The notes beneath the pieces were generated by a model, which did not search any database, was not told where the DNA came from, and saw only the letters and a program-made list of their open reading frames with translations. 64,000 nt of DNA from JAUZRW01 sp034437755. Its GTDB lineage: Bacteria > Chloroflexota > Anaerolineae > Aggregatilineales > Phototrophicaceae. Positions 58,218-64,000 of this stretch are shown piece after piece (the stretch's first letter is position 1; every line of letters starts with the position of its first letter). Position numbers and translations under genes: made by a program. The stretch covers positions 15,748 to 79,747 of the forward strand of contig DAOTTV010000070.1 in assembly GCA_034437755.1 (NCBI GenBank), written 5' to 3'.

Positions 58218-58976
58218 TCAATTGCTCTCAGCCTGCGCGTCCGTCTTGCCGAAGCGCCGCTTGCGCTGGCTATAATCGACCAGTGCGTCGTAAAAGCACG
58301 CTTTGTCGAAGTCGGGCCAGTAGACATCGGTGTAGTAGTACTCGGAATATGAGCCTTGCCAGATGAGGAAATTGCTGAGCCGAAATTCGCCACTGGTGCG
58401 GATGATGAAATCGGGGTCGGGCAGGTCGCGCGTGTAGAGATGCTTGCTAATCAAGTCCTCGGTGATGTCGTTGGCAGGGATGTCCTGCTTGATGATGTTC
58501 TGCACCGCGTGGACGATTTCATCGCGCCCGCCATAATTGAAGGCCACGTTCAAGATCAGGCGCGAGTTGCCGCGCGTCTTCTCGCAGGCTTCGACCACTT
58601 TCTGCGCGAGGCGCGGTTCAATCCCGTCTAACTCCCCGATATGGCGAATCTGTACCCCTTCGCGATCGAGTTCTGCCAGTTCACGGTCGATGACCATCTC
58701 AAGGATACGCATCAACAGTTGCACTTCTTTGCGCGGGCGTGCCCAGTTCTCGGTCGAAAAAGCATAGATCGTCAAGATTTTCACGTCGTATTCCACCGCC
58801 GCGCGGATGATCGTCCGTAGGTTTTCCGTGCCCTGTCGATGCCCGGCCGAGCGCGGTAAGCCCCGTTCCTGTGCCCAGCGTCCGTTGCCATCCATGATGA
58901 TTGCGACGTGGTGGGGCGTATTCGTGATGTCCGTCACCGTATCCGGTTTGGTCTTATCATTGCTTATGATTGCCAT
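58218..58976 (-). CDS. uppS: Isoprenyl transferase (undecaprenyl diphosphate synthase)
   Basis: Cis-prenyltransferase of 252 residues that makes the C55 carrier for wall and glycan synthesis. Conserved blocks: VAIIMDGNGRWAQERGLPRSAGH (in parts DGNGRWA and RSAGHRQG), the FSTENW region (AFSTENWARP), NVAFNYGGRDEI and the C-terminal RTSGEFRLSNFLIWQ with SYSEYYYTDVYWPDF. Length fits. It lies 168 bases downstream of frr in the same direction; the usual cdsA and dxr are absent. A TATAAT box upstream on the minus strand suggests its own promoter. Confidence 0.95.
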   Translation of the reverse strand: MAIISNDKTKPDTVTDITNTPHHVAIIMDGNGRWAQERGLPRSAGHRQGTENLRTIIRAAVEYDVKILTIYAFSTENWARPRKEVQLLMRILEMVIDRELAELDREGVQIRHIGELDGIEPRLAQKVVEACEKTRGNSRLILNVAFNYGGRDEIVHAVQNIIKQDIPANDITEDLISKHLYTRDLPDPDFIIRTSGEFRLSNFLIWQGSYSEYYYTDVYWPDFDKACFYDALVDYSQRKRRFGKTDAQAESN

Positions 58977-59144
58977 AGAGTTATTAGCCTCAGCTATTGC
59001 GAAACGATTGTAGCAGTTTCCTACCTATGTTGCTCTTATTATACAAGTAAAGGTGTGAAAATTCTTAATTCAACGCCGGATTCGCGTTAGCGCGCGCCCG
59101 CGTATGTCGCCCGCGGGCGGTGCGATATGTCGGCGCGCCATGAC

Positions 59145-59711
59145 TCAAACCGCTAAAATATCTTCTTCTTTGTCTTTGCTCATTTTGTCTATTTGGTTGA
59201 TGTATTTGTCGGTATATTCCTGAATGTCGTCCTGTGCGCGCGTGCTATCGTCCTCGCTGATTTCGCCATCTTTCTCTAAGTCTTTGATGTCCTTCATGGC
59301 ATCGCGGCGGATGTTACGAATGCTGATGCGCGCAGTCTCCGTCATCTTGCCCAGCGCTTTCACCAGTTCCTGACGGCGTTCACCCGTGAGGGCGGGCATA
59401 TTGAGGCGGACGATGCCGCTATCCGTGTTCGGGTTCACGCCCAGATCGGCTTGATTGATGGCTGTTTCGATCGCTTTGACCGCGCTGGGATCAAAGGGGC
59501 GAATCTGGATGGTCATTGACTCAGGCGTGGAGATATTGGCGAGTTTACGCAGTTCGGTTTGTTGCCCGTAATAATCGACCATCAAGCGATCAACAAGGCT
59601 GGGGCTGGCACGGTTGCCGCGCAAGCCCTGTAAATCTTGCTGGAAGACGCTAACCGTCGTCTTCATCTTATCTTCGGCTTCTTCCATCGTTAAATCGAGT
59701 AATTCAGACAT
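59145..59711 (-). CDS. frr: Ribosome recycling factor
   Basis: A 188-residue factor that splits the post-termination ribosome with EF-G. Typical features: an N-terminal helix EEAEDKMKTTVSVFQQDLQGLRGNRASPSLVDRLMVDYYG (seen in parts as GLRGNRASPSL), IQIRPFDPSAVKAIETAI, LTGERRQELVKAL and IRNIRRDAMKDIKDLEK. Length is that of bacterial RRF. No pyrH or tsf is adjacent here, unlike in many genomes. uppS follows. Confidence 0.96.
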   Translation of the reverse strand: MSELLDLTMEEAEDKMKTTVSVFQQDLQGLRGNRASPSLVDRLMVDYYGQQTELRKLANISTPESMTIQIRPFDPSAVKAIETAINQADLGVNPNTDSGIVRLNMPALTGERRQELVKALGKMTETARISIRNIRRDAMKDIKDLEKDGEISEDDSTRAQDDIQEYTDKYINQIDKMSKDKEEDILAV

Positions 59712-59834
59712 AAGCGTCCATCCTTTGTGGCTTTATTTTTTGAATTCGCACGGGTTATTGTAGCGTATTGTGACGGTTTCATACAGAATTAAACGCTGGC
59801 GGTGGTTATACCCGCCTGCAATCGGCGTGGGTCT
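59712..59834. other. Region upstream of frr
   Basis: Contains the frr ribosome-binding and promoter side and no gene. No clear regulatory RNA is seen. Confidence 0.3.
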
Positions 59835-60085
59835 ACTACACGACTACAAAAGTTTTGAGGCTATTTCTTGTTACCTTTCTGGAACGCTCTTATGTCGAAT
59901 GTGTGCAACAGTCATTTAGGACTTTGCCCTGAGACCCATGAGCTCTTGCAAAAGCTCAACCAAAACTTTCACAGCTTGCTTTTTCAACGCAATTGCGTTG
60001 AAAACAAATGGTTTCAAGAGGCGTAAGCCTTTTGCAGGGTGTGGGACAGCGTTCCACTTTGCACAATGTTTACACATGAGCCTTC
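59835..60085. repeat. Hairpin string (type B repeat)
   Basis: Successive hairpins: gagctcttgcaaaagctc, tttcaacgcaattgcgttga, and a gtgggacagcgttccac unit. Short matches to the 39.4 kb block (acaaaagttt, tcttgttacct, cttgcaaaagctc). No protein is encoded. It lies directly beside the inverted copy of the TIR element. Confidence 0.55.
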
Positions 60086-60086
60086 T

Positions 60087-60193
60087 GGAAAAAGGTAACA
60101 TCAAAATGAACAAGGTCAAGGAACGACAGTTCCTTGTGGGGGTGTGGGGGCAAAGCCTTTGCAACAAAAACTACGCGACATCCCAAAGAGCCA
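60087..60193 (-). repeat. Inverted copy of dispersed hairpin element (partial)
   Basis: Read from 60193 downward it begins tggctctttgggatgtcgcg, then shows the cccccacaaggaactgtcgt unit and a gaccttgttcattttg arm, matching the left part of the element at 56694. The right end is not recognisable. Confidence 0.65.
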
Positions 60194-60223
60194 CTTTTCA
60201 CAATTAAAATCGAAGTCAATTTA

Positions 60224-60251
60224 TTGCGAAAAAGCGTGATTTTGATACACT
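60224..60251 (+). promoter_or_regulatory. Candidate promoter of the ABC transporter operon
   Basis: TTGCGA (60224-60229), a 16-nt spacer and TACACT (60246-60251), 56 bases before the binding-protein start. Confidence 0.5.
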
Positions 60252-60306
60252 TAGACATAGTATTTAATCAAATGGTACTTTTGTTAATTAAAATGGAGCA
60301 TACAAG

Positions 60307-61533
60307 ATGACAAAATTGCGTTTTTTCTTCGTGGCGATGTTACTGCTGGCACTGCCGGTCTGGGTTATCGCACAGGACGACGACGACAGCGATATGGATA
60401 TGGACGAGCCGGTGCTGGGCTTCTGGGATGAATGCCCGACTCCGGAGACTCTCAGCGGTGACGTTGAACTGGGCGTGATCTTCGGTCTCTCTGGCCCGAT
60501 TAGCGTGTACGGCGGCCCGCAGAGCAACGCCGTCCAGCTGGCAGTCGATGAGATCAACGCGCAGGGCTATCTGGGCGATGCGACGCTCATACCGCTTTTT
60601 GAAGATGCACAGGGCGATGCCGAGCAAGCCATCAACGCGATGACGAAACTCGTGGAAGAAGATGAAGTCGTCGGCGTGATCGGCCCGACGCTCTCCTCGC
60701 AAGCCTTCGCCGCTGATCCGGTCGCGCAGGAAAACGGCACGCCGGTCATGGGCGTGAGTAACACGGCAGTGGGCATCACCGATATGGGAGATTTCGTCTT
60801 CCGTGATAGCCTGCCAGAAAGCGCCGTGATCCCCGGGACAGTCGCGCAAGCAGTCGAAGTACTGGGAATCGAGCGCGTGGGCGTGATGTACGGCGATGAC
60901 GACGACTTCACCCTCAGCGGCTATGATGTCTTTGTCGAGGCGCTGGAAGCCAACGATGTCGAGATCATGGGCGAAGAAACCTTCGCGGTCGGCGATGTCG
61001 ATTACTTCGCACAATTGACCAACCTCATCAACGAGGACATCGACGCGCTGGTCGTCAGTGCGCTGGCGGCAGAAGCGACGCAGATCATCATCCAGGCGCG
61101 CGAGAACGGCTACGATGGCACGATCATCGGTGGCAATGGCTTTAACTCGCCGGCGGTGCTGGAAAATGCGGGTGAAGATGCTGAGGGCGTGATCGTCGGC
61201 GCGGCGTGGAATAACGCGGCGGCTGACCAGACGCTGAGCAGTGAGCTGTTCATCCAGAACTTCGAGGAGGCATACGGCTTCTTGCCCGATCAATTCGCCG
61301 CACAAGCCTATACCGGCGCGTGGTTATTCGCGACGGCGATCCGCTGTGCTGATAGTAGTGACCGCGCGGACATCCGCGACGCGCTCGCTGGCATCGAAGA
61401 TTTCGACAGCCCGCTCGGCACCTTCAGCTTTGCTGAGGATCGCAACCCGATCCATGATCCGGTCGCACAGATTGTAATCGATGGCGCATTCGTGCCGCTT
61501 TCGGTTGCGATGGAAGCCATGACTGACGAGTAA
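60307..61533 (+). CDS. Branched-chain amino-acid-type ABC transporter, substrate-binding protein
   Basis: A 408-residue exported binding protein with a signal peptide (LLLALPVWVIAQ) followed by an acidic, disordered stretch (DDDDSDMDMDEP). The Peripla_BP_6 fold starts at VELGVIFGLSGPISVYGGPQSNAVQLAVDEINAQG, in parts VELGVIFGLSGP and AVQLAVDEINAQG. No lipobox Cys is present. It is the first gene of an operon with two Liv-type permeases; the ATPases would lie beyond the window. Ligand: branched-chain amino acids, other amino acids, amides or urea are possible. Confidence 0.92.
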   Translation: MTKLRFFFVAMLLLALPVWVIAQDDDDSDMDMDEPVLGFWDECPTPETLSGDVELGVIFGLSGPISVYGGPQSNAVQLAVDEINAQGYLGDATLIPLFEDAQGDAEQAINAMTKLVEEDEVVGVIGPTLSSQAFAADPVAQENGTPVMGVSNTAVGITDMGDFVFRDSLPESAVIPGTVAQAVEVLGIERVGVMYGDDDDFTLSGYDVFVEALEANDVEIMGEETFAVGDVDYFAQLTNLINEDIDALVVSALAAEATQIIIQARENGYDGTIIGGNGFNSPAVLENAGEDAEGVIVGAAWNNAAADQTLSSELFIQNFEEAYGFLPDQFAAQAYTGAWLFATAIRCADSSDRADIRDALAGIEDFDSPLGTFSFAEDRNPIHDPVAQIVIDGAFVPLSVAMEAMTDE

Positions 61534-61560
61534 CTACGCCTATCATCTGACGTTTTAGCG

Positions 61561-61604
61561 CACACATGGGGGGACGATGCACAGTCGTCCCCCTGTGGCG
61601 TGTG
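61561..61604 (+). terminator. Long hairpin between binding protein and permease genes
   Basis: Core stem gggggacga/tcgtccccc (9 bp), extended by cacac/gtgtg at the base. It lacks a T-run. Such hairpins after binding-protein genes often stabilise the 5' part of the transcript, giving more binding protein than permease. Confidence 0.6.
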
Positions 61605-61638
61605 CCTCATGATTCTATGTTGAACGAGTAGCCTGCCG

Positions 61639-62784
61639 ATGGATGTCACACAATTTTTACAACAAACGATCAATGCTGTTTCATTGGGCGCGATTTACGC
61701 GCTGTTCGCGCTGGGTTATGCGGTCGTCTTCAGCATTTTGGGCGTGCTCAATCTCGCCCATAGCGCGATCTTCATGTGGGGAGCGTTCATCGGTTTGCTG
61801 GCGCTCACGCCGGATACCGCGCCGATACTGCTGGCTTTCATGACGGCGACGCTGATCCTCAGCCTGCCCTACTGGTTATTCGAGCGACACATCGCCACGC
61901 GCCTCTACGACGAATTAGGTGGCGTGCCGGGGGCGCGTCCCTTCATCATGCTGGTGGTGCGATCGCTGGTGCTGTGGGTGGCGTGGCAGGTCGGCGGCGT
62001 GATCTATGGCGTGACCGTGACCTCCCTCAGCGCTGAGATTCAAATTGCGCCGATTGTCGCGCTGGTGCTGGCGATGCTGGGCGGCGGTGTCATCAGCGTG
62101 CTTCTGGAGTTCGTCGCCTTTCGTCCTCTACGCGAACGCAACGCCGCCCGCCTCGCACAGTTGATTAGCAGTATCGGCGCGGCGCTGGTGCTGGTCAATC
62201 TGGCACAATTCGCGTTTCAGGCGGTGTTCGGCATCACCGAAGCCTACTACCCGCGCAATCTGTCGATCGTGCCCTTCATCGGCAGTGATCCGATTCGCAT
62301 GGGTGATCTCATCGTCCAGCCGATTCGCGTCGTGATTCTGGTGATCGCGCTGGCTTTGATGATCTTACTGCAATATATGGTCACGCAGACGCGCATCGGT
62401 CAGCAGATGCGGGCGGTCGCCTTCAATCGGCAGATTGCCAGCTTGCTCGGCATCGATGTCAGTCAAGTTTACGTGCTGACCTTCTTCCTCGCGGGGATTT
62501 TCGGCGGGGCGGCGGGGATGCTGTTCGGCATGGTCTTTTTGCAGGTCACGCCCTTCATTGGCGAGAGTATCGCGCTCGTCGGCTTGACGGCGATTGTGCT
62601 GGGCGGGCTTGGGACGATACAGGGCGCAGTGCTGGGCGGTTTCATCGTCGCGGCTTTGCAGACGGCGAGTGTTGCGCTCGGCGGCAGTAACTATCGTAAT
62701 GCGGTGGTCTTTATCCTGCTGTTCGTGCTGTTGCTGGTGCGTCCACAGGGCTTACTCGGTCAACCAGAGCAGAACAGGGCGTAA
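61639..62784 (+). CDS. livH: ABC transporter permease, LivH type
   Basis: A 381-residue permease with about nine hydrophobic segments. Marks are INAVSLGAIYALFALGYAVVFSILGVLNLAHSAIFM at the N-terminus (in parts GAIYALFALGYAV, LNLAHSA) and AVAFNRQIASLLGIDV, the ATPase-docking loop. It is longer than the usual ~290 because of an insertion at about 80-135 (RLYDELGGVPGARPFIML ... VIYGVTV) that includes an added hydrophobic stretch. Forms the channel with the downstream LivM-type permease, four bases away. Confidence 0.9.
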   Translation: MDVTQFLQQTINAVSLGAIYALFALGYAVVFSILGVLNLAHSAIFMWGAFIGLLALTPDTAPILLAFMTATLILSLPYWLFERHIATRLYDELGGVPGARPFIMLVVRSLVLWVAWQVGGVIYGVTVTSLSAEIQIAPIVALVLAMLGGGVISVLLEFVAFRPLRERNAARLAQLISSIGAALVLVNLAQFAFQAVFGITEAYYPRNLSIVPFIGSDPIRMGDLIVQPIRVVILVIALALMILLQYMVTQTRIGQQMRAVAFNRQIASLLGIDVSQVYVLTFFLAGIFGGAAGMLFGMVFLQVTPFIGESIALVGLTAIVLGGLGTIQGAVLGGFIVAALQTASVALGGSNYRNAVVFILLFVLLLVRPQGLLGQPEQNRA

Positions 62785-62788
62785 GCGT

Positions 62789-63817
62789 ATGGATGCGATT
62801 GCCACGACGTGGACATTTTTGCTGGAACAAGTACTGACTCTGCTCTCGCCCCTGGGCATCACCGAATCGGTGCTACAGTTCATGCTCATCAGCGCGATGC
62901 TGGGCTTGAGCATCTACCTGACGCTGTATACGGGCATGTTCTCGCTGGCGAACGCGGGCTTCATGGCGATCGGCGCGTATGTCGCGGTCATCATGACGCA
63001 GGAATACGACTTCGCGCTGTGGGTGGCGATTGTCAGCGGCACGCTGGTGGCTGGTTTGATCGCGATCCCGATTGGCTGGCCCGTCTTACGCTTGAAGGAT
63101 ATTTATCTAGCGATTGCGACAATCGGCTTCAGCGAAGTTGTGCGGATTACGATTCTCAACTTCGATAATTTGCTATCGTCTTTTCTATCGTGCCGCCCGA
63201 TGATCGACCTCACGCGCTGGCAGAGCTTGTTCTTGATGTGTGACCCCGATGCTGAGCGCGTGCGCCTGCGGATTGTACAGGGGGCGCGCGGCATCAAGGG
63301 CATCCCCAAGCTGACCGAAACGTGGATGCTGGTGCTGTTCTTGCTGATCGTGATCTTCCTGTTGATTCGCCTGCATCGCTCGCGCTTTGGGCGGGCAATG
63401 GCGGCGATCCGGCAGGATGAACAGGCGGCGGCGAACATGGGCATCAACGTCGTCTACGTCAAGAACGTAGCCTTCATCCTCAGCGCGATGCTAGCGGGGG
63501 CGGCGGGCGCGTTCAACGGGCACTTGACGCGCATCATCACGCCCAATGCCTTTGATTTTAACCTGACGGTCGATATTCTGGCGTATGCGGTGCTGGGTGG
63601 CACGCAGTCGTGGTTGGGGCCGGTGGTCGGCGGCTTCGTGCTGACCGCCCTGCCAGAGACTCTGCGCTTCGTCAACGAGTATCGCGGGCTGTTCAACGGC
63701 TTGATCCTGCTAGCGGTGATCGTCTACTTGCCGGGCGGTCTGGTCAATATCGAAGCCTTCCGTAAGTTCTGGTATGATCTACGCCAGCGCGGTACCGATG
63801 AGAAAGCTGTGCCCTGA
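62789..63817 (+). CDS. livM: ABC transporter permease, LivM type
   Basis: A 342-residue permease with the LivM pattern: LGLSIYLTLYTGMFSLANAGFMAIGAY, RLKDIYLAIATIGFSEVVRI, the docking loop RFGRAMAAIRQDEQAAANMGIN, and GLGP-like GTQSWLGPVVGGFVL near the end. An insertion with two Cys (SSFLSCRPMIDL ... LFLMCDPDAERVRL) lies at about 131-160. The start at ATG 62789 follows livH closely; the ribosome site is weak, so translation is probably coupled. The operon is cut by a repeat copy soon after, before any ATPase gene. Confidence 0.9.
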   Translation: MDAIATTWTFLLEQVLTLLSPLGITESVLQFMLISAMLGLSIYLTLYTGMFSLANAGFMAIGAYVAVIMTQEYDFALWVAIVSGTLVAGLIAIPIGWPVLRLKDIYLAIATIGFSEVVRITILNFDNLLSSFLSCRPMIDLTRWQSLFLMCDPDAERVRLRIVQGARGIKGIPKLTETWMLVLFLLIVIFLLIRLHRSRFGRAMAAIRQDEQAAANMGINVVYVKNVAFILSAMLAGAAGAFNGHLTRIITPNAFDFNLTVDILAYAVLGGTQSWLGPVVGGFVLTALPETLRFVNEYRGLFNGLILLAVIVYLPGGLVNIEAFRKFWYDLRQRGTDEKAVP

Positions 63818-63845
63818 TGGGGTCTATCACCACCAGCAATATTTG

Positions 63846-64000
63846 TGGCTCTTTAGGATGTCGTGTGGTTTTTGTTGCAGGGGCTTTGCCCCCCACACCC
63901 CCACAAGGAACTGTCGTTCCTTGACCTTGTTCATTTTGAACGCTATGCGTTCAAAAAAGCAAAAGTTATTGGCGTTCCCTTTTTTCAAAGGTTCATGTGT
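63846..64000. repeat. Dispersed hairpin element, left part (cut by window edge)
   Basis: Begins tggctctttaggatgtcgtg, then shows the same series of hairpins as the copy at 56694 (ggggctttgcccc, caaggaac/gttccttg, ttgaacgc/gcgttcaa, cccttttttcaaa). The end of the window interrupts it. It lies 29 bases past the LivM stop, where liv ATPase genes might have been expected. Confidence 0.7.

Noticed and set aside
59916..60258. Open frames across the 60 kb repeat block
   Set aside because: Same reason: they track palindromes, lack ribosome sites and overlap on both strands.
60340..61305. Long antisense frame across the ABC binding-protein gene
   Set aside because: The plus-strand gene has a signal peptide and clear family motifs; the antisense frame exists because of high-GC codon use.

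Overview
The window is about 64 kb of bacterial chromosome with moderate-to-high GC. Gene content and style suggest a Chloroflexota member, perhaps Anaerolineae. This is inferred from proteins with Thr/Pro-rich linkers after a signal peptide or lipobox, a RodZ-like protein with a long TPT tail, many small uncharacterised membrane proteins, a T-box on pheST, and scattered hairpin repeats. No rRNA operon, CRISPR array or intact transposase gene was found.

Layout. 0-6 kb: the end of an acidic protein gene, lpdA, a SAF-domain lipoprotein, a membrane Fe-S oxidoreductase and a DinB-like protein. 6-12 kb: hisS behind what looks like a histidine leader-peptide attenuator, a broken STAS-like gene, malQ and a GH13 amylase, then tRNA-Ser. 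12-20 kb: DUF1684, an orphan solute-binding protein, acetyltransferase, tRNA-Asn, GT2, SDR and xseAB. 20-28 kb: bioY, three small membrane proteins, murJ, rplI, a RodZ-like protein, rimO and rnz. 29-39 kb: a minus-strand block with a GT39-like membrane glycosyltransferase, a CopD-like protein and four tandem paralogues of an exported clan-A glycosidase-like domain. 39-46 kb: enoyl-CoA hydratase, methyltransferase, acylphosphatase, then pheT and pheS with a T-box leader. 46.7-49 kb: a small accessory cassette with an excisionase-like HTH, several tiny genes, a conditional-terminator arrangement and an HNH endonuclease. 49.5-56.6 kb: padR with a HEXXH protein, M20 peptidase, lipoproteins and ccmC. 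56.7-64 kb: hairpin repeats, two phage-like small genes, DUF4177, uppS, frr, and a branched-chain amino-acid-type ABC transporter (binding protein and two permeases).

How the parts connect. Two aminoacyl-tRNA synthetase loci appear to sense their own amino acid by different RNA mechanisms: a ribosome-stalling leader for hisS and a T-box for pheST. Alpha-glucan turnover is represented by malQ plus GH13. Envelope functions are spread across the window (murJ, uppS, RodZ-like, GT2, GT39 and the glycosidase block). The repeat family at 56.7, 60.1 and 63.8 kb has imperfect terminal inverted repeats, and solo ends lie elsewhere. The most notable regulatory finds are the hisS leader and the three-arm attenuator in the 47 kb cassette.
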